A stretch of DNA of 64,000 nt, from assembly GCA_036873755.1 (NCBI GenBank), contig JAVTVY010020258.1, positions 16,372 to 80,371 on the forward strand, given 5' to 3'. Origin of the DNA: Hanleya hanleyi. Its lineage: Eukaryota > Mollusca > Polyplacophora > Lepidopleurida > Hanleyidae. Position 1 is the first letter of the stretch, and each line of letters begins with the position of its first letter. Made by a program: the position numbers and the translations under genes. Positions 12,610 through 22,979 of the stretch are shown in pieces. The notes under the pieces are model-generated. The model was not told the origin of the DNA, did not search any database, and saw nothing but the letters and a program-made list of their open reading frames with translations.

Positions 12610-14880
12610 TGGAAAAGATATTCAATAAACAAAGTAATGTACCGCGAAATTCGAATAAAACATTGAGTTGATGGGCCGCGAAATCCGAATGGGAAGCGGC
12701 CCTTAAACTACAATTTCAATCAATCAAAGCCTGCATGTTGTTCTAAACATCATATAATTCTGCTTTCATATTAATAAAATTATATGTATAAGGGTAAATA
12801 GTACCTCAAAATATCCCAAGCATATCGTTCCATGGTGATCCAAGTGTTCCACTGGGCGTTATTAACTATTCCTATTACACTGTGTACCAAAATTCACTAT
12901 AAAAGCTAAGCTATCATTGAATAAATTTATGCCGCCATATTGGATTCGCATTCAGGCAAATGAACTCCAACTTTTTATGTGAGCTGAGCATTTTGGAGCA
13001 CATTTCCAACAGTGACGTGTTCGAGGTAGTTGCACTCCTATCTAACGAAGATAATATTAACAAATATGTGCGAATATAGTGGGTTAAATCGTCACGATTT
13101 CGCAAAGTTTGAAACAAGACTTACCCGAAGAAAATCAAACCGCCCTCCATTTTCTCCCACGTGATCCTTGTACGCATGCGCATTGACTAGTATCATTTAT
13201 AACCTGGTTCCCGAACACAATGGTATAGGTAACAAGCACTTACATAATCGGGGCACCAGGCTAACAAGGTCTGACTCGTTTCTATCTCATTTTGGGGCCT
13301 TCTATTGATGACATTCAAATAGAATTTCTATATTTTTAAGCGTCTATATTATTAAGGGTCAAACAATCTGTCTGAGCAGATTATATTAATCAAATTTGGC
13401 AAAAGTGTATGTTATCATAGCACCGTATTTTTCGCATGTATGTTAATTCGACAAAGTTTCGAGCTTGTTCTGTTCTGTTGACAGAAGGTGAATGAAACAC
13501 CGTGAGCAAAAGAAAATACTCAATCGAGTCACAAGTTTAGCTCAGTTGAAACTATGTTTCGATAACTGATTCCGACAGTATAAAAAATATATTCTCCGGT
13601 ATAAATTATCTGTAAGATGTAACATTTTCTTCACCCTCTAAATACCTGTTTACATGTATCTCCCTTCTCCGACCTGGGTTCACAGGGGCAATTATATTGT
13701 ACAAATATTAAAAAATATGACATATTTACCCGGAGGGTTACGTCGTTAATGCCAATTAGATCAGCTAAGGTAGCAATCTGTGAAATGTGATCTTTAAGGT
13801 CCGACAGGCTGGGAGTTGCAAAAGGTCAAGCGATTTTCTTTCGGTTCTCACCGATCAACAGCAGGCAAGTCGCCATCTCGCAAAAAGTCCACTTCGATGC
13901 ATAGAACGAGCGACGTGAAAAACGGCTGTGTGCAATTTATCGTAATGGAAGTTTGTTTTGAAGTAATATCGCGTCGGCTTATATTGGAAATGGTGGACAG
14001 CATGAGAAGCGAAGCCATGCTTATTTACAAATTCATGAACAATAGAAGCGATGCATATATTGTTAGGCATTGACAGAATAAACTCAATAACTAATTGAGC
14101 AATAGAATCATCACCGATATGTATAGTTTAACCAAACCTTTGCGTTAGCGTCAAAGAGATATGAGATAATGGCAGGCCGCGGATTATGATTATGGTGTGT
14201 TAAAAGGAGTCGTTTCCGGACAGGATGGTAACCATTACTTTATCAAGTAATAATTTGTGACGATAATCGCACAATTGTTAATGAGTAACATGCACAACAA
14301 GCTGTCATGATTATCACTTCGAACCGTTTAGTCCATTTCACACCTTCCTGTCTCAGTGGGTCAATCATAGCCTATAATTTGTACAGCTTCCGTTGTATTC
14401 ACTGCTTATTGTGCAAATCCCCCATTGAAATGAAGTTGAAAATCACTTTATCTGATAGCTAAGCAGTTATCAGAACTGTAGATATCGATCTGATAACTTC
14501 TTACATTGGTCGACAAACAACGCGTTTTTTATATACTTGATATTCAAATTCCGAGAACGCCACCCCCTCCCCCCCTCTCCGCGCCCTGTAGTCTTGGGCT
14601 CAACCTTGAGTGAGAACACTAGATCGCCTGTTCAATTTTCACTCCCTCGTAAAATCGACTGGGGGATTGAATCTTATGGTCTGCAGCTCGGTTTTTTTAT
14701 AATATTTCCGTTGGATTTTTTGCTCAAATGTTAGGGACACTGGTCAAATTGTTAGATCCATTGATTTAATTTTGTGTAGAAAGTTGGGGTGCTTGAAAAT
14801 TTTGATGGTTTATGGTAAGCATGACAAGGAAATACATTTCCTCAACATAGAAATTAAGTTCCAAATGTGTATGGAAAATT
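12610..14880. other. Gene-free stretch
   Basis: Only short frames on both strands, the longest about 85 codons near 13.8-14.07 kb and open on both strands. A pyrimidine-rich run lies near 14,560-14,590. No motifs or RNA genes were recognised. Confidence 0.45.
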
Positions 14881-14881
14881 A

Positions 14882-15070
14882 AATATTTACACCTTTTTAA
14901 CATCTTTTAATAAATTTACACCTTTACGGGTGTAAAATCGGGGTTAGAATCAATCTTCATACATTTGCACCTTTCCTACACCTTATTTACACCCCCTAAA
15001 GGTGTAAACATGAACCCAGAAGGTGTAAACGTTTGATTTACACCTTTTTTGCACCTTTTCTACACCTTCT
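14882..15070. repeat. ACACCTTT / AAAGGTGT palindrome-rich repeat, second block
   Basis: Repeated ttacacctt and aaggtgtaaa words in both orientations, like the block at 6.5 kb. Non-coding. Confidence 0.6.
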
Positions 15071-15367
15071 GAGCTTAGAGTGCCTCAATTGCTTTAAGTT
15101 AGCTGGGCATATATATTTTTTACAGAAAAATGTACAGCAGATAATGCCACGAAAAGCTAAGTAAAGTCTGTGAACCATGTCCAATTAACTATATTAGCAT
15201 AGTCTATATCTGACCCAGTAATGAACCCAACCCAGATAGCTTCAATCTTATCATTGTTTATAGACGTGGTCTTAGGTTCAGGTTATGCCCCAGCCAACAA
15301 GTTTTAAATGCGTATTGCATATGTATTACCCCACGTTTACTTCATCATTCATATGAGTGCTTTTTAG

Positions 15368-16760
15368 GGACCATGCAAAATTTATCGAGGGGGTAGGACC
15401 AGTGCAACAAGGAAAATCAGCTAAAAAAATCCTTGGTCCCCCTTATCTTGGAACCAAAAAAATCTATGGGTCCTATCTGGATCTTGGGTAAGAAAACTTC
15501 TGGTCCTATAGATCTATGTTGTGACCTACATGTACCCGGATTTGGTGAGCCGCATCTGCAAACACCACCCCTAACCAATATGTGATATGCACATATACTT
15601 TTGCACATTTTTATAAATATGGAACAGTGCATGGTCCTCCACACTAGCCGGCATTTCCGCAAGCCTTCCTACTGAACGTCAAATACTCAGGCTATGAAAT
15701 GTACATAATTAGGCTCACACATGATCCCATGCTGTTCTAGTTTCGCGGGCCTAGAACATGTAGAATGCTTGTCTTTCGTGTGTGGCTACTGGGCACGAAT
15801 CTAGTGACCGTTTGACGAGTGCCAGTGCTGTCTAACTTGTCTAATCTACTGTCACACACTTTTACTTCATGAACTTCTGGTGATGCTAAAATGTTACATT
15901 CTTGCACCATATCAACATCAGGTAAACTTCCGGTCAATCATGTCAATACACTCTGGTGGAGAGGTGGCTATATGACTCTCAGGACATCGCATTGTATCTT
16001 TTTCAATCCCCCCCTCGGCCTCCCCTCCAAATATCATTCGGGTAAAAAAATATGTGTGAACATCTTACTTGCCCATTCTTGCTTATTCACACTGGATGCT
16101 TTTTCCATTGCTCTGGTATGCAAATACACTGAAACCTGTATAATCCGACCCTGCTCTGGACCAACATTTTGTGTTGGTTTTGAAAGGGTTCTGGTTTACA
16201 GAGGTTCAAATCAATGGTAAACTGCTCATCGGTATCAAGACAAATGTCACTATATGAAGGTTTGTCAGTTTATTCAGGTGTCGGTTTAGGCAGGTTTCAC
16301 TGTAAAACCTTTCTGAGTCAAATGTACATGCACACCAGATCTTCTAGCTCAATGAAATCAACTTTTTTACGTGCTCAATGTACATGTACATGATTTTCCA
16401 TTGAAATTATTTGTTGATTATATTATATAGCTGTGCCAAACCTGTTTTACAGGTTTAATGATAATGAACTTGTAGAGTGCATTGTATTTGACATGCTAGT
16501 TGTTCAGTGATAAAAGGGTCTTTATTTCAGTGGTTTCATGTTGTCAGGCATATACATTGTAGTTTACAACGCCGAGGGGTTTTCAGATGCACAGCTTCGT
16601 ATTTTTTTTCTTTATTTGTTTTTTGAAAAAAAAGCTCTTGGTCCTATGGATAGCCACGTACAGAAAAATTAATGTCCTACATAAAATAGCGAGAAAAAAG
16701 TCCGGGTCCCCCCACTGTTTGCACCGGTCCTACCCCATCAATAAATTTTGCACGGTCCCG
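15368..16760. mobile_element. Possible 1.4 kb element with inverted ends
   Basis: A segment near 15,368-15,411 (ggaccatgcaaaatttatc, then ggggtaggacc) recurs as its reverse complement near 16,720-16,760 with about six mismatches over 44 bp. Both ends continue inward into similar T/A-run sequence with 'ggtcc' words. No intact gene lies between them. A decayed non-autonomous DNA transposon is the simplest reading. A pair of independent repeats in opposite orientation is the alternative. Confidence 0.45.
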
Positions 16761-17382
16761 TAGTCGGCCGACGTAGTAAATCTTTCCCACCTCTTGCATA
16801 TCGTTCCAATTTATTACCTGTATATAGTACGATTCTGCTGGTGGACTGACAGTCCCCGAGGTCCACCCTCCGTACATGTCACTCGACAAATATATGTAGG
16901 TTTATTGGTTTGATGGAAAATTTAAGCCGTACGACGTCGAGCATTACAGGTTAGTTTTTCTGTGTATTCTTGCTTTTACCAGGTTGAGGCGTTCATCTAA
17001 TCAGACGTCCTCGGTTCTCATCTATCAGCATCAGTTGTTTGAGGTGATCTGTCATCTTGTCTCCCGAGCTAGCTAATCTAATTCCGCTTAAGCCAGTGCT
17101 AGGGAGCGTGCAGAAGTTAGCAATAAGTTCGACTTTCGACATTCGACATTCAATGTTGAATATATTGCTGAACGTGATGTTACACCACATTCAACATGTA
17201 CACTAAATCTATTAAGGTTTTTATGCATAATTCGATAAAATCAAACGGTGAAGCACGATATAGCTAAAATTATAACAAATGCTATATATATTGCCAGTAC
17301 CAACAACTGGATCTCTATTAAGGTTGACTGAATATCCTGCTTATATATAGAGCCATATACATGGAAACTTCGACTTTTATAC
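16761..17382. other. Gene-free stretch
   Basis: No coding or RNA signal was found. A short direct duplication of the cgacattc word lies near 17,137-17,152. Confidence 0.4.
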
Positions 17383-18300
17383 CTTTTAAAATATTCTATA
17401 CACCATGCCCTCTTTACCATTAGCCTAGCAGCAAGCGCTAACTTCAAAATCAACATTGGAATTAGTTAACCCTACCAGGCCTGGGTGGGCCAACATGGCC
17501 CCACCCCCTTACCAAACTTTCTGCGCTATCTCCGGAACCACAAAAAATTGATGGCTGACACTCCGTCACTTTATAGTTTATTATATTGGGATCATATTGA
17601 GCCTATTTGCATAACCCCCGCGTAGAAGATCATAGGTAAATTCATTATGGCGGCCACATGGGGTGCCAGAAAATTCATGCTTTCGTCATTTTTCTTCAAA
17701 ACTTCTGCTTTTCCGCCATGAAAAGTGGGCAAAAACACATTAATATTTGCTAATTTATCATGATTTTTTTTGCGAAGTTTTCTAACATTTTCTGGTACAG
17801 CTTGACCCAGGGGTATAGTGTGGTAAGTTTCAACCTCCAAGCTCAAGGGGTAAGGGAAATAATCAAGGGGAGGGGTTGGGGGCATTTCGGCACCCTCACC
17901 CAGGACTGTACAGGTTTCAAAAGCCCAGGCCAGATAGGGCTAATCTCCGTACATTCGTGCGTCATTCTCAGAAGACATACGGGTACCCTTATACATGTAA
18001 CTTGAATCAATATTTTGGGCTCAAGCCCCTTCTGTTTCAGTATTATATAGGCTTTAAAGAACATTCAATACACCGTGCGCCCTAAATAATAACCCAGAAA
18101 TATGAACTAGCTACAAAAATCAACATTATTCTGAAAACACTAACTGGTGCGATTTTAAACTTTCCAGGCCTGGGCTGTTTTGGAGGCTCTCCAATCTGTT
18201 TTCGTTATCCCTTGGGGTAGAGGTATGAAACATTCCATACTACATTTTAGGGTAAGGCTTTATTAGACAATGTGTAAAAAGTTCATTATGGCCACCATCT
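17383..18300. repeat. Highly diverged relatives of the satellite monomer
   Basis: Around 17,965-18,125 the words gggtaccc, ttctgtttcagta, acattca, caccgtgcgcccta and actagctacaaaaatcaaca appear in the same order and similar spacing as in the satellite right of 32.1 kb (gggtaccc, ttctgtttcagta, acattca, caccatgtgcccta, actagctacagaaatcaaca). A weaker copy lies near 17,390-17,460. A shared aggcctggg word follows in both. These look like old, degraded units left of the 13.4 kb element. Confidence 0.6.
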
Positions 18301-18640
18301 TGACCTCACAGTCACGTAAGCTTTTCGCATGCCTTTTCTTTACTTATCGGACTCATTTCCTGAATTTTGAATTTTCGTTATTGGTCTTCAAAAACTAATT
18401 AATTTTATACAGAATAATTTGTTTTGACAAAATATATGGCTTACTTTATGTCATTTTCGGTTTTTCTGAGAACATCTCGTGACCGCCATTTTGACGTTAC
18501 ACCACATTCTTTGCACCAAATGTGTATGGCATAAAATTGGCAAAAATATCAAGTTTCAGCTGTGTTGTCGTCTTCGTTCCAGAGCTGCGGTAAAGCGTTT
18601 GAAAATCGACGTTAAATCCGCCCCCCCGCCAACCCAAGCA
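18301..18640. other. Left flank of the 13.4 kb element
   Basis: No gene. Contains tggccaccatcttgac and gaccgccattttgacg words that resemble YY1-type sites, but no clear repeat structure. Confidence 0.4.
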
Positions 18641-18646
18641 CTCCCG
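18641..18646. other. Left target-site duplication (candidate)
   Basis: ctcccg directly outside the left terminal repeat. The right flank has ctcccc at 32,033-32,038, a 5 of 6 match. Six-bp duplications are usual for Polinton-type elements. Confidence 0.55.
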
Positions 18647-18761
18647 AGTAGTAGTGTCTACCATTTACAGACCGCATTTTGACGAGTGCGCAGGTGTTTC
18701 TGCGCAGGTATGACGTCACTTCCGGTTGAAAATGGGGCGGTATTGGGGCGGAGTGCGCAGG
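18647..18761 (+). repeat. Left terminal inverted repeat
   Basis: Identical at all 115 positions to the reverse complement of 31,918-32,032. Inside this point the two ends differ: the left has about 270 bp of private sequence before its YY1-type minisatellite. Full identity suggests recent insertion or sequence homogenisation. Confidence 0.9.
18711..18725 (+). promoter_or_regulatory. CRE-ETS composite motif in the left terminal repeat
   Basis: tgacgtcacttccgg joins a perfect CRE palindrome to an ETS core. Two GC boxes (ggggcgg) follow at 18,734-18,740 and 18,746-18,752, and tgcgcag words flank the block. These are typical elements of animal CpG promoters. Confidence 0.6.
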
Positions 18762-19042
18762 AGTGTTGTGCGCGACCTTGGGGGCATGTATTCCTCCGCG
18801 GTGATGCGGTCCTGGCGGTGATGCGGTCGCGGGAAAAACCTTCCGCGGAGAAAAAGTAGTCCCTAGACTACAAATACGCTGCATGGGTCGAGTGAGGCTC
18901 TTTTCAGTCGTGTCATGGGTGTTTTCACAGAATAAATAAATAAATTAATTTGACCTTTGCACATGTCTAGACTTGTTGGTGTGTGTTGATGTGGGTTGGG
19001 ACCAAAATGGCACAATGTGATCGGCTGATGTGGGTGTGGGAC

Positions 19043-19282
19043 AAAATGGCGGCTGATGTGGGAGTGGGTTTAAGATGGCGGCTGTGGTGGGTGGTGGTGG
19101 ATGGTGGGTTTAAGATGGCGGCTGTGGTGGGTGGTGGTGGATGGTGGGTTTAAGATGGCGGCTGTGGTGGGTGGTGGTGGATGGTGGGTTTAAGATGGCG
19201 GCTGTGGTGGGTGGTGGTGGATGGTGGGTTTAAGATGGCGGCTGTGGTGGGTGGTGGTGGATGGTGGGTTTAAGATGGCGGA
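19043..19282 (+). repeat. YY1-type minisatellite, left
   Basis: One 29-bp unit, then a 40-bp unit repeated exactly; aagatggcggc starts at 19,072, 19,112, 19,152, 19,192 and 19,232, with a variant at 19,272. The word equals the known YY1 consensus. The array ends 14 bp before the TATA box of the CARD gene, which fits a promoter-proximal regulatory role. Confidence 0.85.
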
Positions 19283-19295
19283 TTGTAGAAAAACG

Positions 19296-19303
19296 TATAA
19301 AAG
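19296..19303 (+). promoter_or_regulatory. TATA box of the CARD-like gene
   Basis: tataaaag. An initiator-like tcattgc lies about 30 bp downstream near 19,331. The leader then runs through a gcctgcct-rich repeat to the start codon. Confidence 0.75.
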
Positions 19304-19545
19304 CAGGCGATTTTTAGGGTTGGGGTGTATTCATTGCACTACCCTGCGGAGCACTCTGACTGACCTGACCTGACCAGCCTGCCTGCCTCCCTGCCTGCCT
19401 GCCTGCTTCACCTCTAGCCAGCCAGCCAGCCTGCTTGCCTGCTTGTATGAGCTGTGGAGAACCTTTTACTTTTTTCCATTTTACCAGTGCAAATTCACCA
19501 GACTATTACACCGTAGCAGTTACTCACCAGCCTGAGTCCAAAGTC

Positions 19546-20796
19546 ATGGAGTCATCATTTTTAGTGAAGCTTCGAAAGTACCGTGTTCGCCTCATTGATG
19601 AGATGCAGCATGTGGCCGAATTATGTGATTTGCTTATGGAGGAAAACATACTTCTGAAACAGCGTGTCGAAGATATCATGGCTGAGAAAACCACTTCAGC
19701 ACAAAACAGAGCCCTCATCGATGGTCTAGTGCGCTCTACCCCCTATGCATTTCTAGCCTTCGTGGAGGGGATGAAGAAGACGGGAAATGAAGAACTAGCA
19801 GATCTACTTCAAGCCGACGTTATACAAGATGATGATATCTTAGTCATGGATACCACCGAAGAGCGTACAGCTAGCAAACGTACGCACCCAGCGTCTGGTG
19901 TACCTGCCAAACGCGCTGCACGACCCAAACGGCCCCGACTAACACCTTTAGAAATACCTGAGTCAGTGCTTCAGCCAGTACCCCAGCAAGTGCCTGAGCC
20001 TGTGAAAGAAGAAGAAGAGGTGCAACTTCCTATGTCTGTGCAGGATATCAATAACATTATCCAGCAGGCCTACCAGGCAGCCCACACGGACATTTGGGAG
20101 CTCTCAGCCTATTTAACTGTGAGTGTCAAAGACGAAGAAGTGCATTTTAACGCACCGGCCTATAACGACAGACCCGCTAGGCATATTGCCTTGACCTTCG
20201 ACACCTGGCAAAAACTAGAGACACTTGATTACGCCATCGATGCGGTTATTCGCGACCAGGGGGGTAACGAAGCGAAATTTTATGTGGGTGACGACATCTT
20301 TGTCAGCTGTGCCTATTTCAACGACCAGATCCTGGTGCATATCCGCAAATGGAAAATGAGGTTAGATACGCAAGAGCGTGTTCCTTGTCCTCAGGGTGTC
20401 ACCTTGAAAATAACGGCGTGGCGGAAGTTGCAGAGTCTCACAGCTACAATTCGTCAAGCCCTGGCTTACCAGGTGTCTCACTATATTTATAAGAAGTACA
20501 TCGACACAGTCCTGGATCTTATCAGACCTCGCATTCGACACTTGCGTATCCAAGCATGTGCAGGCTGTGGGAACAACAGTCCGATAAACATGCATACGTG
20601 TGTGGACAATAGTGTACTCTCATACGCGCTCATCACTGAGGCACTACAGGACGTGACCGAGGAGCAAATTGCCCTGGCATTGGAAGCTGCCTGCGCTCCC
20701 AGAATTCCACGTGAAGAGATTGCTACCTACATCTACGTGCACCAGGGGCGGAAAGACGATGATGAGTTCAAACAAGTCTTGTTGCATAACTATTGA
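19546..20796 (+). CDS. CARD-like protein with PC4-like C-terminal region
   Basis: 416 aa from the chosen ATG. This start was preferred because the cctgagtccanagtcATGGAGTC context recurs at the start of the upstream ORF of the RING pair (22,980). An in-frame ATG at 19,447 lies upstream but adds residues outside the CARD. Residues 1-90 fit a CARD helix bundle: charged helices, EDIMAEKT in the position of the CARD EEI..E.T signature, then STPYAFLAFVEGMKKTGNEE and LADLL. Residues 111-131 are basic (KRAARPKRPR), a likely nuclear signal. A Pro/Glu linker follows. Residues about 195-308 resemble PC4/Sub1-type single-stranded-DNA-binding units, probably two in tandem (FYVGDDIFVS; VHIRKW...GVTLKITAWRKL). 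C338, C341, H350 and C352 could bind zinc. CARDs recruit partners in apoptosis and inflammasome or RLR signalling, so a decoy or adaptor role is inferred. An AATAAA lies at 21,179. The CARD call is firmer than the PC4 call. Confidence 0.72.
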   Translation: MESSFLVKLRKYRVRLIDEMQHVAELCDLLMEENILLKQRVEDIMAEKTTSAQNRALIDGLVRSTPYAFLAFVEGMKKTGNEELADLLQADVIQDDDILVMDTTEERTASKRTHPASGVPAKRAARPKRPRLTPLEIPESVLQPVPQQVPEPVKEEEEVQLPMSVQDINNIIQQAYQAAHTDIWELSAYLTVSVKDEEVHFNAPAYNDRPARHIALTFDTWQKLETLDYAIDAVIRDQGGNEAKFYVGDDIFVSCAYFNDQILVHIRKWKMRLDTQERVPCPQGVTLKITAWRKLQSLTATIRQALAYQVSHYIYKKYIDTVLDLIRPRIRHLRIQACAGCGNNSPINMHTCVDNSVLSYALITEALQDVTEEQIALALEAACAPRIPREEIATYIYVHQGRKDDDEFKQVLLHNY

Positions 20797-20827
20797 AGAA
20801 GTGTGGTGTTGAAAAACATTTACCGTA

Positions 20828-21150
20828 TTCCTACACGTTCATTGAAGCGACTTGAGAGCGTATAATTGTATTAAAAATTCAATACTCAGAGTTTTTACTG
20901 TTAATTGTATTAAAATTCAATACTCAGAGTTGAAGACGTTCATTCTATTGTCTTGTTGTATAAATATTGAACATTTTCAAGTCTTATTGCATTGGAACAT
21001 TCAGACATTATCATCTGCCAGTCTTGCTCAAGCTGAAAATACGGCTTCTCTCCTCACGTATTCCTACACTATGTTCATTTTATGTTCATTCTATGTGCAT
21101 TGAAGTGCCTTCATAGCGTATAACTGTATTAAAATTCAATACCCAGAGTT
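20828..21150 (+). repeat. 3' untranslated repeat of the CARD-like gene
   Basis: Three copies of a unit containing tgtattaaaattcaatac and cagagtt (near 20,866, 20,905 and 21,124); two of them are preceded by attgaag and agcgtataa words. Each unit can fold locally (gtatt / aatac). AATAAA follows at 21,179-21,184. Confidence 0.7.
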
Positions 21151-21239
21151 TGGTGAACACGTTCATTCTATTTGTGTTAATAAAAATAGTAGAAAATTAA
21201 AAAATGGTTGTTAGTGTTCATTCTTAAAAAATTATTATT

Positions 21240-21360
21240 AAAAAAATTTTTTCATAGGGGTGAGTGTGGGAGCTGGTGTTATTTTTTGGGTGCTTTTTGA
21301 ATTTAGAAGTTTTCCCTTTCGGAAAGATGGGGTGGCTCTAAAAAGAGCCTTTGGAAAAGT
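21240..21360 (-). repeat. Inverted copy of the RING-gene 3' flank
   Basis: Reverse complement of about 23,948-24,060 with a few differences. It covers the histone-type stem-loop and roughly 70 bp beyond it, up to gggagtggtgttattttt. It shows that the two RING genes and their tails arose by one inverted duplication. Confidence 0.8.
21334..21349 (-). terminator. Histone-type 3' stem-loop of the 248-aa RING gene
   Basis: Read on the minus strand: ggctcttttt plus agagcc, a 6-bp stem with a TTTT loop, preceded by ccaaa and followed by accccatc. A purine-rich cgaaagggaaaa lies about 13 nt beyond. It begins 26 nt after the stop codon. Metazoan histone mRNAs end this way (SLBP binds the loop, U7 snRNP the purine element). 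Confidence 0.75.
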
Positions 21361-21375
21361 GTTACGACACTTGTT

Positions 21376-22122
21376 TTAGGAGCGGTAGATTCTCTTTACT
21401 CCAGCCACCTGCTTCCTACACACGGGACACTTGATTTTTAAATGCTGTTCGTCCGTTTCAGCGCAGTGGCACATGTGCCCTATACATGTTAGCGTCACCC
21501 AGCATTCTTCACATAGGCATAAATGCCCGCACGGAAATAGGGCGTACAGGCTTTCCTCGTCTGTACACACGCTGCAGCTTGATTTACTTTCTTCCTTATC
21601 TAGGGCTTCTTCTTGTTTTGAAATCATAGCGTCCATTTGATCCATGTCTTGTCTCATGTGATTAATCTGTTCGTTCAGGCGGGTTACCTCGGCCCAAGAA
21701 CATGGTGGTGGTGGTGTTGTTGTTGTTGTTGTTGTTTCGGTAGCCGACGTTGTTATAATCGGTGTTTGGGTAGCCGTTGTATTTGCTGGAGGTCTGTTAC
21801 TGTTTAACCAGGGGAGTTCTTCTTCATCAGTTACATCCTCATCATCTTCTTCTTCCATTGCCACCCTCCTGATCTCTTCGTCTTGTTCTTGACTTCGCTG
21901 TCTTATCAACCTCGCATCTTCTTCCATTGCCTCCCTCCTGAGCTCTTCTAGTTGTTCTTCACTTCGCCGTATCATCGTTTCGTCGGCAATAACCTGCTGA
22001 AAGCTTGTAATTATTGTCACTCCATCGTTATGTTCATCTCCACTCGTAATCACCTCTCTGTGTTCTCTAGGTTCTCTAGGATCTCTAGGATCGGTGAATA
22101 GCCTTCGTCTTGTACCCATCAT
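21376..22122 (-). CDS. RING-finger protein, 248 aa
   Basis: Likely E3 ubiquitin ligase. The C-terminal RING spans about residues 183-235: C183, C186, C198, H200, a Cys-rich middle (C202, C204, C207, C213, H216, C218, C220) and the closing CPVC (C232, C235). The CGH and CPVC words are typical of viral and IAP-type RINGs. The N-terminal part is highly charged with an internal repeat (LRREAMEED and IRRVAMEEED), then a Thr/Pro-rich linker (112-140), then a short coiled coil (145-180). The first of two adjacent ATGs is used. A TATA box lies 35 bp upstream, and a histone-type stem-loop follows the stop. No BIR domain is present, so it is not a complete IAP. The target is unknown; ubiquitylation of host signalling proteins is only inferred from the CARD-gene context. 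Confidence 0.8.
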   Translation of the reverse strand: MMGTRRRLFTDPRDPREPREHREVITSGDEHNDGVTIITSFQQVIADETMIRRSEEQLEELRREAMEEDARLIRQRSQEQDEEIRRVAMEEEDDEDVTDEEELPWLNSNRPPANTTATQTPIITTSATETTTTTTTPPPPCSWAEVTRLNEQINHMRQDMDQMDAMISKQEEALDKEESKSSCSVCTDEESLYALFPCGHLCLCEECWVTLTCIGHMCHCAETDEQHLKIKCPVCRKQVAGVKRIYRS

Positions 22123-22156
22123 TGTAGTTGTGAATAAATGGCAACATACTACGCGT

Positions 22157-22164
22157 TATTTATA
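22157..22164 (-). promoter_or_regulatory. TATA box of the 248-aa RING gene
   Basis: tataaata on the minus strand within actataaataacgcgtagta, nearly the same 20-bp core as at the divergent partner (actataaatagcgcgcagta). Confidence 0.8.
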
Positions 22165-22170
22165 GTCTAG

Positions 22171-22322
22171 GCGGCTGTGGTGGGTGGTGGTGGATGGTGG
22201 GTTTAAGATGGCGGCTGTGGTGGGTGGTGGTGGATGGTGGGTTTAAGATGGCGGCTGTGGTGGGTGGTGGTGGATGGTGGGTTTAAGATGGCGGCCTGTG
22301 GCAGTGGGTCCAAGATGGTGGT
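22171..22322 (+). repeat. YY1-type minisatellite, middle
   Basis: Three 40-bp units with aagatggcggc at 22,205, 22,245 and 22,285 plus a weaker aagatggtgg at 22,313. It lies directly upstream of the minus-strand RING promoter, in the same strand orientation as the left array. Confidence 0.85.
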
Positions 22323-22408
22323 ATCTGCTAAAAAAATTTGTGTTTTATTTTCCCAACTTTAAAACGGGTCTCATTTTTTGCAATAAATGTGAGTTCACTG
22401 CAGCATGT

Positions 22409-22564
22409 TTATCGAAAAGAAAAAAACTAGGAAATTTTATCCTTGGGCTACGGTAACACACTCCCCATTTGACACCCATAGCTGTACTCACATTTTGCCT
22501 GCACACTGTATAGTGCTGTGTTACCGTAGCCCAAGGATAAAATTTCCTAGTTTTCTTTCGATAA
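22409..22564. repeat. Long inverted repeat between the RING genes
   Basis: Arms of about 48-52 bp (22,409-22,460 and 22,517-22,564) match except for a few extra A residues in the left arm; the loop is 56 bp. Shared words include aggaaattttatccttggg and ctacggtaacaca. It lies near the centre of the RING inverted duplication. It could be its hinge, a MITE, or a structured origin-like element. Confidence 0.85.
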
Positions 22565-22927
22565 ACCAGCTACAATTTTCAGGGTGACATTATAAGGCTG
22601 TGAGCAACATACTTGACGTATTTTTACCCAGGAAAACCGATTTATTTCCAGTGTATCGGGTTTCCCACACTATCTATCCATAACGTTATGGGTTTAAAAA
22701 TCGATAAAATCATTAAAATAGTGACTTAGTCTACCGCTACCCTTCTAAATTTTTAAATGCTACACGATGAGTTGCTCCAGTTCGACTTGAAATAAAATTT
22801 ATACGTGCACTCGCATTTATTGCAAAATCACACTGGTTTAAAATTGCAAAAGAAACACAAAAATATTTCTCCAGCGTAAGTGAGCACAAAAAAATATAAA
22901 AATTACGCTGACGTCCGCGCGTTACAC
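22565..22927. other. Upstream region of the plus-strand RING locus
   Basis: AT-rich with no gene. Immediately before the TATA box is a gctgacgtccgcgcg stretch with a CRE-like half site and CpG content. Confidence 0.5.
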
Positions 22928-22935
22928 TATAAATA
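22928..22935 (+). promoter_or_regulatory. TATA box of the plus-strand RING locus
   Basis: tataaata, flanked by gcgcg words on both sides, 45 bp before the first ATG. Confidence 0.8.
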
Positions 22936-22979
22936 GCGCGCAGTATTTACTGATTCTAGACGAGCCTGAGTCCACAGTC

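Noticed and set aside
18881..18937. 18-codon ORF after a weak TATA-like word inside the left end, followed by AATAAATAAATAAAT.
   Set aside because: Too short to support, with no counterpart at the right end. The ggctcttttcag word here lacks the second arm of a histone stem-loop.
21376..22122. Calling the RING protein an inhibitor of apoptosis (IAP).
   Set aside because: No BIR domain is present; only the C-terminal RING and coiled coil can be supported.
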